From: Solirubrobacter taibaiensis
GTDB taxonomy: Bacteria > Actinomycetota > Thermoleophilia > Solirubrobacterales > Solirubrobacteraceae
Reading direction: 5' to 3'
DNA: 37,283 nt
NCBI GenBank assembly: GCA_027587225.1
Contig: JAPDDQ010000062.1
Coordinates: 1 to 37,283, forward strand
Position 1 is the stretch's first letter. Every line of letters begins with the position of its first letter. The notes under the pieces are model-generated. The model did no database searches. It saw only the letters and a program-made list of their open reading frames with translations, and was not told the DNA's origin. Of this stretch, positions 24,348-32,079 are shown in pieces. Made by a program: the position numbers and the translations under genes.

Positions 24348-24880
24348 GGCGCCTCTCCGATCCAAAGCCGCAGTCGCGCCAGCCCGCGCGCGACGCGCTG
24401 GCGGACGTTCGTCTCGCTCGTCCGCTGCCGGCGGGCGATGTCCTCGTACGCCTCCTCGTGCACGACACGCGCCAAGACCGCCTCGCGCTGCTCCTCGGGC
24501 AACTCGGCCACCAGTGCGCTCGCCCGCACGTCGACGAGCGCGTCGATCCGCTCGATCGCCTCGTCGGTCAGCTGCAGCCGTGGAATCCCGAGCCGCTCGC
24601 GGGCCCGCAGCTCCGCCACACCCCGCCGCTGCGCGTCCACCAGCTTGTGCCGCGCGATCCCGTACAGCCACCCCAGGGCCGGCCCGGCGGACGCGTCGAA
24701 CCGCCGTCGATCCACCAGCACCGCCGCGAACGTCTCCGCGCAGATGTCGGCCGCCAGTTCCGTCTGACCGTCGAGCCGGCGCACGAGGAACACCAGCAGC
24801 CCCGGCGCGTGGCGCGCGTAGAACTCCGCGAACGCGTCCGCGTCACCCCGCTCCAGAAGTGCCTCGTCGCTGACCACCAT
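24344..24880 (-). CDS. ECF-family RNA polymerase sigma factor (second module)
   Basis: A 178-residue ECF sigma factor. Region 2: FAEFYARHAPGLLVFLVRRL, DICAETFAAVLVDRRRF and GWLYGIARHKLVDAQRRG. Region 4: LPEEQREAVLARVVHEEAYE with HTH DIARRQRTSETNVRQRVARGLARL. ATG 24880 has GAGGAG immediately before it, a tight spacing; GTG at 24877 or VS further on are alternatives. It overlaps its membrane partner by 4 bp. Module layout is the same as at 17244-18460, suggesting duplication. Confidence 0.9.
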   Translation of the reverse strand: MVVSDEALLERGDADAFAEFYARHAPGLLVFLVRRLDGQTELAADICAETFAAVLVDRRRFDASAGPALGWLYGIARHKLVDAQRRGVAELRARERLGIPRLQLTDEAIERIDALVDVRASALVAELPEEQREAVLARVVHEEAYEDIARRQRTSETNVRQRVARGLARLRLWIGEAP

Positions 24881-24916
24881 CTCCTCTTCGGATCAGCGGA
24901 TCAGTCTGTGACAGGC

Positions 24917-26095
24917 TCAGACGAACTGGGCCGCCGCGTGACCTGACGCCCAGGCCCACTGGAAGTTGAACCCGCCCAGGTGGCCGGTGACGTCCAGCAC
25001 CTCGCCGATGAAGTACAGGCCCGGGCTCTTGAGCGATTCGAAGGTCTTGGGCGACACCTCGCGCGTGTCGACCCCGCCGAGGGTGACCTCGGCGGTGCGG
25101 TAGCCCTCGGTGCCGGCGGGCACCAGCTGCCAGGCGCCGAGCTTGTCGGCGATCTCGCGCAGACCGGCCGGGGTGTACTGCTTCAACGGCTTGGAAGCGA
25201 ACCAGTGCTCGGCCAACAGGGCCGCCATCTTCTTGGTGAACACCTCGCCTAGAACGGTCTTCAGCTCGCTGTTCGGGCGCGCGGCCTGCTGGCCCTGGAG
25301 CCACTCCAGGGCGTCACGGTCGGGCAGCAGGTTGATCTCCACGACGTCGCCCGGGTGCCAGAACGACGAGATCTGGAGGATGGCCGGGCCGCTGAGGCCG
25401 CGGTGGGTGAACAGCAGGTTCTCGTGGAAGCTCTCGCCGTTGCACCGGGCCACGCAGTCGACCGAGGTGCCGGACAGCTCGGTGCACAGCTCCTTCAGCG
25501 GGCCGGAGAGCGTGAACGGCACCAGTCCGGCGCGAGTGGGGAAGACGTTGTGGCCGAACTGGCGTGCGACCTCGTAGCCGAAGCCGGTGGCGCCCAGCGT
25601 CGGGATCGACAGGCCGCCGGTGGCGATCACCAGCGCCGCCGAGGCGATCTCACCCAGATCGGTGCGCAAGCGGTATCCGGCCTCGGTCTTCTCGATCGCG
25701 TGCACCGACGTGCCGACGTGCAGATCCACGCCGGCCCGTTGGCACTCGTCCAAGAGCATGTTGAGGATGTCCTTGGACTTGTTGTCGCAGAACAGCTGGC
25801 CCAGCTTCTTCTCGTGGTACGGGATGCCGTGCTCGCTGACCATGGCGATGAAGTCCCACGGCGTGTAGCGGGCCAGGGCCGACTTGCAGAAGTGCGGATT
25901 CCGCGACGCGAAGTTGGCCGGCGTCGCGTACATGTTCGTGAAGTTGCAGCGCCCTCCACCGGACATCAGGATCTTCTTGCCCGCCTTGTTGGAGCTGTCG
26001 ATGAGCAGCACCTGACGGCCGCGTTGCGCGGCGGTCAGGGCACACATCAGCCCGGCGGCACCTGCGCCGATGATCACAACGTCGGAAGAGCGCAC
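24917..26095 (-). CDS. HI0933/YhiN-type FAD-dependent flavoprotein
   Basis: A 392-residue NAD(P)/FAD-binding protein of the HI0933 family. The dinucleotide motif VVIIGAGAAGLM is at residues 7-18, followed by the family hallmarks AGKKILMSGGGRCNFTN, ALVIATGG, FTHRGLSGPAILQIS and the C-terminal FIGEVLDVTGHLGGFNFQWA. Physiological reaction is unknown for this family. GTG 26095 is chosen because the Rossmann strand begins there; extending further would run into tRNA-Gly. Sampled 60-base blocks range from 58 to 70% GC against 73% in the sigma gene beside it, and the protein sequence looks like gammaproteobacterial homologues, so horizontal transfer is suspected. Confidence 0.9.
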   Translation of the reverse strand: MRSSDVVIIGAGAAGLMCALTAAQRGRQVLLIDSSNKAGKKILMSGGGRCNFTNMYATPANFASRNPHFCKSALARYTPWDFIAMVSEHGIPYHEKKLGQLFCDNKSKDILNMLLDECQRAGVDLHVGTSVHAIEKTEAGYRLRTDLGEIASAALVIATGGLSIPTLGATGFGYEVARQFGHNVFPTRAGLVPFTLSGPLKELCTELSGTSVDCVARCNGESFHENLLFTHRGLSGPAILQISSFWHPGDVVEINLLPDRDALEWLQGQQAARPNSELKTVLGEVFTKKMAALLAEHWFASKPLKQYTPAGLREIADKLGAWQLVPAGTEGYRTAEVTLGGVDTREVSPKTFESLKSPGLYFIGEVLDVTGHLGGFNFQWAWASGHAAAQFV

Positions 26096-26108
26096 GACCC
26101 AGAAACAG

Positions 26109-26136
26109 CGAAAGCCCCGGGGGTCCGGGGCTTTCG
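26109..26136. terminator. Hairpin between tRNA-Gly and flavoprotein gene
   Basis: CGAAAGCCCC (26109-26118) pairs exactly with GGGGCTTTCG (26127-26136) around 8 bases. It lies 6 bp after the tRNA-Gly 3' end (minus strand) and 14 bp before the flavoprotein GTG. It probably ends tRNA transcription, though read-through would be needed if the flavoprotein has no promoter of its own. Confidence 0.7.
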
Positions 26137-26141
26137 TGAGG

Positions 26142-26215
26142 AGCGGATGAAGGGACTCGAACCCTCGACCTTCTGCATGGCAAGCAGACGCTCTAGCCAA
26201 CTGAGCTACATCCGC
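26142..26215 (-). tRNA. tRNA-Gly (anticodon GCC)
   Basis: The minus strand folds into a full cloverleaf of 74 bases. The acceptor stem GCGGATG/CATCCGC is perfect, the D-arm is GCTC/GAGC, the anticodon arm TCTGC-TTGCCAT-GCAGA gives anticodon GCC, and the T-arm contains GGTTCGAGTCC. The discriminator is U, as in bacterial tRNA-Gly. CCA is not encoded. Confidence 0.95.
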
Positions 26216-26227
26216 GCGGCGGCGACG

Positions 26228-26233
26228 AGTATA
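26228..26233 (-). promoter_or_regulatory. -10 element of tRNA-Gly
   Basis: TATACT on the minus strand, 12 bases before the mature tRNA 5' end, is a near-consensus -10. The -35 is weak. Confidence 0.6.
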
Positions 26234-26243
26234 GCCACTGAAT

Positions 26244-26265
26244 CTGGCCCTTAGGGAGTGGCCAG
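26244..26265. promoter_or_regulatory. Inverted repeat upstream of ftsH
   Basis: CTGGCC (26244-26249) and GGCCAG (26260-26265) flank ten bases in the short divergent region between tRNA-Gly and ftsH, just ahead of the ftsH -10-like element. Possible operator. Confidence 0.35.
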
Positions 26266-26271
26266 TACATT
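26266..26271 (+). promoter_or_regulatory. -10 element 6 bp before ftsH start
   Basis: TACATT is followed by six bases and ATG 26278. No Shine-Dalgarno is present between it and the start, so ftsH mRNA is probably leaderless. Confidence 0.5.
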
Positions 26272-26277
26272 CAATTC

Positions 26278-28284
26278 ATGGCGGACTCCCCAACTGAGCG
26301 ACGATCTAGGACTCCGCTGCCCTCGCGGAAAGACGGAAAGACCCCGGACGGAAAGCCCGGTAGCCAGCCTCCCGGGCGGATTCCGCGGGTGCCCGGCGGG
26401 CGGCAATTCTGGATGATCGTGCTGGGCCTTCTGGTCCTGAATTACGTGTTGATGGCCGTGCTCTCGCCCGGGCGAGAGCCGAGCGTGACGATTCCGTACA
26501 GCAACACGGCGGCGAACAACGGCTTCATCCAGCAGGTCGAGGCCGGCAACGTGACCAAGGTCAACACGCAGGGCGACACGGTCGACGGCGAGTTCAAGAA
26601 CGAGGTCAAGTACCCCGACAGCAAAGCCAAGCCGGCGAAGAACTTCGAGACGCAGCTGCCGTCGTACGTGACCTTCAGCTCCAACAACGAGCTGCAGAAG
26701 TTGCTGGACTCCAACAAGGTGGAGACGTCGGCGACGCCGATCAACGACGGGCGCGGGTTCTTCACGTCCCTGCTGCTCGGGTTCGGCCCGGTGATCCTGC
26801 TCGTGTTCCTGTTCATCTGGCTCTCGCGCCGCGCGGCCGGTGGGCAGATGGGCGCGATCGGCCAGTTCGGGCGCAGCAAGGCGCGCCGGGTCGAGGGCAA
26901 CGAGACGAAGATCACGTTCAACGACGTGGCCGGCATCGACGAGTCCAAGGGCGAGCTCGCCGAGGTCGTCGACTTCCTCAAGAACCCCGAGAAGTACCAG
27001 AAGCTCGGCGGCCGGATTCCGCGGGGCGTGCTGCTCGCGGGCCGCCCGGGCACGGGCAAGACGCTCCTCGCGCGCGCGGTCGCGGGAGAAGCGGGCGTGC
27101 CGTTCTTCAGCATCTCCGCCTCCGAGTTCGTCGAGGCCATCGTCGGCATCGGCGCCTCCCGCGTGCGTGACCTGTTCAAGCAGGCCAAGGAAGCGGCGCC
27201 GGCGATCATCTTCATCGACGAGCTCGACGCGATCGGGCGCCAGCGCTCGTCCGGCGGCGGCCCGTTCTCCGGCGGCAACGACGAGCGCGAGCAGACGCTC
27301 AACCAGATCCTCACGGAGATGGACGGCTTCGAGCAGGGCGACACGGTGATCGTGGTGGGCGCGACCAACCGCGCCGAGATCCTCGACTCCGCGCTGCTGC
27401 GGCCCGGCCGCTTCGACCGGCGCGTGACGGTCCCGGCGCCGGACAAGGAGGGCCGCAAGAAGATCCTCCAGGTCCACACGCGCAGCCTGCCGCTCGACGA
27501 CAACGTGGATCTGGACGACATCGCGGCGATCACGCCCGGGATGGTCGGCGCGGACATCGCGAACCTCTGCAACGAGGCGGCGCTGCTCGCCGCGCGCAGA
27601 GGCCACGGGAAGGTCGAGCGCGTCGACTTCACCGACTCGCTGGAGAAGATCATCCTCGGCGCGCCGCGCGGGATCATCCTCTCCGACGAGGAGAAGCGCC
27701 GCACTGCCTACCACGAGTCGGGTCACGCGATCGTCGGCATGCTCACGCCGGGCGCGGACCCGGTGCGCAAGGTCTCGATCATCCCGCGCACGATGTCGCT
27801 GGGCGTGACGATCTCCAGCCCGGACGCCGAGCGGACCAACTACGACGTGGACTACCTGACCGGCCGGATCAAGGTCGCGCTGGGCGGCCGGATCGCGGAG
27901 GAGGTCGTGTACGGCTCGATCTCCGCCGGGGCCGAGTCCGACATCCAGCAGCTGACCGGGATCGCGCGTCAGATGGTCGGTCGCTGGGGCATGAGCGCGG
28001 CCATCGGGCCGATCGCGGTGATCCCCTCCGAAGGCCAGGGCCCGCTGCTCCCCGGCGTGTCCGAGGTCTCGCAGGCCACGCAGGAGCTGATCGACCACGA
28101 GGTCAAGCGGATCGTGGACGAGCAGTACGCGGCCGTGATGACGCTGCTCAGCGAGAACCGCGACAAGCTCGACAGCCTGACCGAACGCCTCCTGGAGGAG
28201 GAGACACTCGACATGGACGACGCGTACGCGGCGGCCGGCCTGGTCGCGCCCCGCGCGCCCGTGGACGTCCCGCTCAACGCCTAG
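26278..28284 (+). CDS. ftsH: ATP-dependent zinc metalloprotease FtsH
   Basis: A 668-residue membrane AAA+ protease that degrades misfolded membrane and regulatory proteins. Order: Pro/Arg-rich cytoplasmic tail, TM1 (about 43-62), external domain, TM2 (about 162-183), AAA+ module with Walker A GRPGTGKT (about 254-262), Walker B IIFIDELDAIG (about 310), second region of homology ATNRAEILDSALLRPGRFDR (about 361), then the zinc site HESGH (His479, His483) with third ligand Asp555 in GAESD. The Walker A normally reads GPPGTGKT, and the pore motif normally ending FVG reads AIVG here. The start has no Shine-Dalgarno and looks leaderless. It shares CTAG with the convergent epimerase gene, each stop using it. 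Confidence 0.95.
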   Translation: MADSPTERRSRTPLPSRKDGKTPDGKPGSQPPGRIPRVPGGRQFWMIVLGLLVLNYVLMAVLSPGREPSVTIPYSNTAANNGFIQQVEAGNVTKVNTQGDTVDGEFKNEVKYPDSKAKPAKNFETQLPSYVTFSSNNELQKLLDSNKVETSATPINDGRGFFTSLLLGFGPVILLVFLFIWLSRRAAGGQMGAIGQFGRSKARRVEGNETKITFNDVAGIDESKGELAEVVDFLKNPEKYQKLGGRIPRGVLLAGRPGTGKTLLARAVAGEAGVPFFSISASEFVEAIVGIGASRVRDLFKQAKEAAPAIIFIDELDAIGRQRSSGGGPFSGGNDEREQTLNQILTEMDGFEQGDTVIVVGATNRAEILDSALLRPGRFDRRVTVPAPDKEGRKKILQVHTRSLPLDDNVDLDDIAAITPGMVGADIANLCNEAALLAARRGHGKVERVDFTDSLEKIILGAPRGIILSDEEKRRTAYHESGHAIVGMLTPGADPVRKVSIIPRTMSLGVTISSPDAERTNYDVDYLTGRIKVALGGRIAEEVVYGSISAGAESDIQQLTGIARQMVGRWGMSAAIGPIAVIPSEGQGPLLPGVSEVSQATQELIDHEVKRIVDEQYAAVMTLLSENRDKLDSLTERLLEEETLDMDDAYAAAGLVAPRAPVDVPLNA

Positions 28285-29228
28285 CTCAGCGCGGCCCGGC
28301 CGCGTTGGACGCCCGTCTCACCCCGCGCGAGCCGCTCGCGCGGGGCGTCGAGCAGCAGGCCGTCCTCGCCGAGGTAGTCGCGCCAGGTGTGGGCCGGGCG
28401 GTAGCCGATCAGCTGCTCGGCCTTCGCGAACGAGATCCCGCCCGCGTCCTCCCGCGGCAGCGCGCCGACCGTGACCTCCTCCCCGAAGTGGTGCGCGATC
28501 AGCTCCCGCAGGGGCTTGCCGGCGCCGTTGTCGGCGGAGACGATGTACATCGCCTCGTGCCCGCGGAGGCCGGTCTCGGCCGCCAGCCGGAGCGCGTGCG
28601 CAAGGTCGTAGATGTCGATGTAGCTCCAGAACGACTCGCTCGGGGCGCTGCCCAGCGGGTCGGTCACCCACGGCCGCAGCGACCGCTCGTAGTTGCCCTC
28701 CCACTGCACCCAGGACGGCCGGATCGAGACGGCGGTCACGTCCGAACGGGCGACCATCGCGTCCATCAGCTGCTCGCCGAACGCCTTCGCGAGTGCGTAC
28801 GGGTCCTGCGGGCGCAGCTCCGTCGACTCGTCCAATGGCGCGGTGGTGGCATGGAAGCGCCGCTCCGCGAACGCCATCCCGGTCACGGTCTCGCTCGAGA
28901 CGTTCACGACCCGGTCGACGCCCATCCGCACGGCGGCCTCGGCGACGTTGAACGTCGCCATCAGGTTGTTGCGGAACACCGTCGCGGGCGAGTTGCGCGT
29001 CGGCTCGGGGAGCGCGGCGCAGTGGATGACGGCGTCGGCGCCACGCACGACCGCGAACGCGTCCCCGGCATCGGTCAAATCTGCCTGTACGTAATGAGCG
29101 GCGAAATCGCCGCCTTCGTACACCGGTGCGACCACGTCGCACCCGGTCACCAAGTGCCCGGCCGCGACGAGTTCGTGGATCGTCGCCGCGCCCACCTTGC
29201 CGTGCGCGCCCGTGACCAGGATCTGCAT
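28281..29228 (-). CDS. NAD-dependent epimerase/dehydratase family protein
   Basis: A 315-residue extended SDR protein. The Rossmann motif TGAHGKVG is at residues 6-13, the substrate-side VNVSSETVTG carries the catalytic Ser, and YALAK (Tyr144, Lys148) completes the triad. IRPSWVQWEG and WSYIDIYDLAHALRLA match the later conserved regions of sugar or uronate epimerases/dehydrogenases. The exact substrate cannot be assigned; relatives include UDP-glucose 4-epimerases and uronate dehydrogenases. ATG 29228 is the start; no Shine-Dalgarno is apparent. It is convergent with ftsH and divergent from the NlpC/P60 gene. Confidence 0.85.
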   Translation of the reverse strand: MQILVTGAHGKVGAATIHELVAAGHLVTGCDVVAPVYEGGDFAAHYVQADLTDAGDAFAVVRGADAVIHCAALPEPTRNSPATVFRNNLMATFNVAEAAVRMGVDRVVNVSSETVTGMAFAERRFHATTAPLDESTELRPQDPYALAKAFGEQLMDAMVARSDVTAVSIRPSWVQWEGNYERSLRPWVTDPLGSAPSESFWSYIDIYDLAHALRLAAETGLRGHEAMYIVSADNGAGKPLRELIAHHFGEEVTVGALPREDAGGISFAKAEQLIGYRPAHTWRDYLGEDGLLLDAPRERLARGETGVQRGRAALS

Positions 29229-29292
29229 GCCGTCTTGTTACCACGACCGCATCGCTCAACCGCGGCCGGGGTTGGACCGATGCAAGATCGTG

Positions 29293-30285
29293 ATGCGCCG
29301 ACTTCCGATTCTCGCCGTCGCCCTGGCGACGCTCATCGCCGCCCCGAGCGCCCACGCCAAGACCCGCGGCAACTGGAACCTCCCGCAGCAGGAGTCCGTC
29401 GCCGACGAGGGCGTGTTGCCGCGCCTGTCCGACGGCCGCTTCCACGGCGAACGGCCGATCACCGGCGCCCAGCTGGCCAACGCGCTCACCGTCATCACCG
29501 GCGAGGTGGCGGCCAACAGCTCGGCGGCCACGCTGTCCGTGACCGCCTTCGACGCGCGCATCGTGTCGGCGCTCAAGCTCGACGACGTCGCCGCGCACAT
29601 CCAACGCACCGCGCGGGAAGCGGGTCTGAAGCCGCCGCGGTACTTCGGCACCGAGGTCGTCGCGCGCTTCCTCGGGCTGCGCACGAACCACCCGTTCGCC
29701 GACGACGCGCTCGAGCTCTACCCCTGGGAGGCGATCACCCGCGCCGAGGCCGCGCACTCGCTGCAAACGCTGCTTGACAGTGGCGACTGGGCGGCGCAGC
29801 ACGCCCGCGAGCAGCTGCTCACGTTCAGCCTCCCGCGTTACGGGGCGAGCACCAAGCGCGCGCTGCGCGTCGCCGTCAGCAAGATCGGCATGCCCTACAT
29901 CTGGGGCGGCGAGACCGACGGCAAATCCTCTCGCTATGGCTACCAGGCGCACGGTGGCTACGACTGCTCCGGCTTCGTGTGGCGCGTCTTCAAGCTCTCC
30001 GGCCAGGCCGCGGGCAAGCGCATCGGCGGCCGCACCGCCGCGCAGATGGCGGGCGAGATCCGCAAGTCCCAGCGCCTGCGGATGGACGAGATCCGTCCCG
30101 GCGACCTGGTCTTCTTCGGCCGCGCGAGCTTCAACGCGAAAGCCACCGAAGCGGGCGTCGATCACGTCGGGATCGCGCTCTCCGAGCACTGGATGATCCA
30201 CTCCTCGGCGCAGGGCGTGTACGTCTCCTCGCTCGACGAGGAATGGCGGCGCGAGCGCTTCACGTGGGCTCGCCGCGTGCTCTAA
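29293..30285 (+). CDS. Secreted NlpC/P60 peptidoglycan hydrolase with SLH-like N-terminus
   Basis: A 330-residue exported cysteine peptidase expected to cut peptide links in peptidoglycan. The signal peptide is MRRLPILAVALATLIAAPSAHA. The middle has two segments like S-layer homology repeats (ITGAQLANALTVITGE and ITRAEAAHSLQTLL), which could hold it to the wall. The C-terminal NlpC/P60 domain begins GMPYIWGGE and has the catalytic Cys225 in YDCSGF and His291 in DHVGIAL, with HSS following. ATG 29293 fits the signal peptide; GTG 29290 is next to it. No Shine-Dalgarno is seen. Confidence 0.88.
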   Translation: MRRLPILAVALATLIAAPSAHAKTRGNWNLPQQESVADEGVLPRLSDGRFHGERPITGAQLANALTVITGEVAANSSAATLSVTAFDARIVSALKLDDVAAHIQRTAREAGLKPPRYFGTEVVARFLGLRTNHPFADDALELYPWEAITRAEAAHSLQTLLDSGDWAAQHAREQLLTFSLPRYGASTKRALRVAVSKIGMPYIWGGETDGKSSRYGYQAHGGYDCSGFVWRVFKLSGQAAGKRIGGRTAAQMAGEIRKSQRLRMDEIRPGDLVFFGRASFNAKATEAGVDHVGIALSEHWMIHSSAQGVYVSSLDEEWRRERFTWARRVL

Positions 30286-30339
30286 GAACGTTTGACCTTT
30301 TCACGGTCCGGCAACAAACCCACTGTTCCTTGACATAGG

Positions 30340-30362
30340 CCGCGGCCTCCAAGAGGCGGCGG
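30340..30362 (+). promoter_or_regulatory. Hairpin in leader of Nramp-like gene
   Basis: CCGCGGCCTC (30340-30349) and GAGGCGGCGG (30353-30362) pair at 9 of 10 positions around CAA, directly before the GGGAGAG ribosome site. A perfect -35 TTGACA lies at 30330-30335. The stem could hide or present the ribosome site. Confidence 0.4.
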
Positions 30363-30369
30363 GGGAGAG

Positions 30370-31884
30370 GTGAGGACATTGGCGGGAACCGTTGGACGCG
30401 GGTCCGAGACCGACACCACCAAGACGGGTGGTCGGTTCGATCGAGGAGAGCAAGACGGCGAGGTGCTGTACGCGCCTGAGGCGCGGAGCAAGAACCTCCC
30501 GCCGATGGAGTACGCCGACATGCCGGAGCCCTTGCCGTTGCGCAAGGTGCTCGGGCCGAGCGTGATCCTCGCGGGAGTCGGCGTCGGCTCCGGCGAGTAC
30601 ATCCTGTGGCCGTACATCACCACCAACGCGGGCCTCGGCTTCCTGTGGCTCGCGGTCATCGGCGTCACGCTCCAGTACTTCCTGAACATGGAGATCGAGC
30701 GCTACACGCTCGCCACGGGGGAGACCGCGATCGTCGGCTTCGCCCGCTACTGGAAGCCGTGGGGCCTGGTCTTCTGCGTCGGCGCGATCGTGCCCAACAT
30801 CTGGCCCGGCTGGGGCACGGCGGGCGCGACCACGTTCACCTACCTCGTGGGCGGCAACCCCACGACCGTGGCGATCATCGTCTGCATAGCCATAGCCGTG
30901 GCGTTGACCACCTCGCCCGTGGTCTACAAAGCGCTCGAGACGGCGGAGTTCTTCAAGGTCGGCCTCACGATCGTGTTCCTGGCGATCGCGATCATCGCGG
31001 CCATCGACATCTCGGCCTGGGGCGACCTGAGCGACAACGCGAGCAACTTCGGCACGCTGCCGACCGACGACGTGGCCATCGCGGTGCTGCTCGCCGGCCT
31101 CGTGTTCGCCGGCGCGGGCGGCGCGAACAACCTCGTGCAGTCCAACTGGATCCGTGAGAAGGGCTTCGGCATGGGCAAGTACGTGCCCAAGATCCAGTCG
31201 CCGTTGACCGGCGAACCCGAGCCGCAGCCCTCGACGGGCACGATGATGAAACAGGACGAGGAGAACATCAAGCGCTTCAAGGGTTGGTGGAAGGTCGCCA
31301 ACAAGGAGCAGCTCGTCTCCTTCTGGGCGATCTGCCTGGCCTCGATCATCACCTTCTCCGTGCTGGCCTACTCGACGGTCGGTGTCGGCGCGAACCTCTC
31401 CGACAGCCCGGACTTCGACTTCATCAAGGGCCAGGGCGAGATCCTCAAGGACGTCGTCGGCCCGTGGTTCGGGACGTTCTTCTGGATCTTCGGCACGGTG
31501 TCGCTGATGCTCGTCGCGCTCGGCGTGGTCGACTACGTCGGCCGACTCGTGGCGGACGCGCTCAAGACGCTCCACCTGCGCGACAACACGAAGTGGAGCG
31601 AATCGAAGATCTACGCCGCCGTCGTGTGGCTGATGTGCACCGCCGGCGTGTGCGTGCTCCTGTCCGGCATGGACCAGCCCCTCGTGCTGCTCGTGCTCGC
31701 GGCCTGCCTGAACGGCATCGTGATGTTCGTCTACTCGGTGCTGCTGGTGAAGCTCAACCGCTCGGGCCTGCCGGCCGCGATCCGCGTGCGCGGCGCCCGG
31801 CTGGGCGTGATGCTGTTCTGCATCCTGTTCTACGGCTTCTTCGCCGGTTGGTACGTCATCGCCCAGATGGGAGAGCTGTTCTGA
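30370..31884 (+). CDS. Nramp-like membrane transporter lacking the metal motifs
   Basis: A 504-residue protein with about eleven transmembrane helices related to the Nramp (COG1914) family. Helix 1 has GPSVILAGVGVGSGEYILWP, where metal Nramps have the DPGN motif, and helix 6 has FAGAGGANNLVQSNW, where they have MPH. The residues that coordinate Mn or Fe are thus missing, so another substrate is likely. A hydrophilic loop of about 60 residues (after GKYVPKIQSP) follows helix 6 or 7. The start is uncertain: GTG 30370 gives the full length but is crowded by the ribosome site, and TTG 30379 has better spacing. The stop overlaps a tiny membrane ORF in TGATG. Confidence 0.8.
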   Translation: MRTLAGTVGRGSETDTTKTGGRFDRGEQDGEVLYAPEARSKNLPPMEYADMPEPLPLRKVLGPSVILAGVGVGSGEYILWPYITTNAGLGFLWLAVIGVTLQYFLNMEIERYTLATGETAIVGFARYWKPWGLVFCVGAIVPNIWPGWGTAGATTFTYLVGGNPTTVAIIVCIAIAVALTTSPVVYKALETAEFFKVGLTIVFLAIAIIAAIDISAWGDLSDNASNFGTLPTDDVAIAVLLAGLVFAGAGGANNLVQSNWIREKGFGMGKYVPKIQSPLTGEPEPQPSTGTMMKQDEENIKRFKGWWKVANKEQLVSFWAICLASIITFSVLAYSTVGVGANLSDSPDFDFIKGQGEILKDVVGPWFGTFFWIFGTVSLMLVALGVVDYVGRLVADALKTLHLRDNTKWSESKIYAAVVWLMCTAGVCVLLSGMDQPLVLLVLAACLNGIVMFVYSVLLVKLNRSGLPAAIRVRGARLGVMLFCILFYGFFAGWYVIAQMGELF

Positions 31885-31982
31885 TGTTGGGACGCCGACT
31901 CTTTGCTCGTTTTGTAGTGTTCGTCGCGGCGTTCAGCGTGCTGTACGCGGGAGCCGCTGTGTTGGGCCTCTTGTCGACCTGA
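31884..31982 (+). CDS. 32-residue single-helix membrane protein
   Basis: MLGRRLFARFVVFVAAFSVL is followed by YAGAAVLGLLST and a stop. It has a basic N-terminus (GRRLFAR) and one hydrophobic helix of about 21 residues. Its ATG shares one base with the stop of the Nramp-like gene (TGATG), indicating coupled translation. It is likely a small accessory subunit or stabiliser of that transporter; no homologue is recognised. Confidence 0.6.
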   Translation: MLGRRLFARFVVFVAAFSVLYAGAAVLGLLST

Positions 31983-32079
31983 ACAGAGGTACTGGACAAG
32001 TGGCCGAGTTGACCCGCGGTCGTTTCAAGTCAATCTGTGTCAGGACATTGACGACGGACCCGCAGGGAGGCGCGGCAGC

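Noticed and set aside
26096..26200. Longer start for the flavoprotein
   Set aside because: It would run through the terminator hairpin and into tRNA-Gly.
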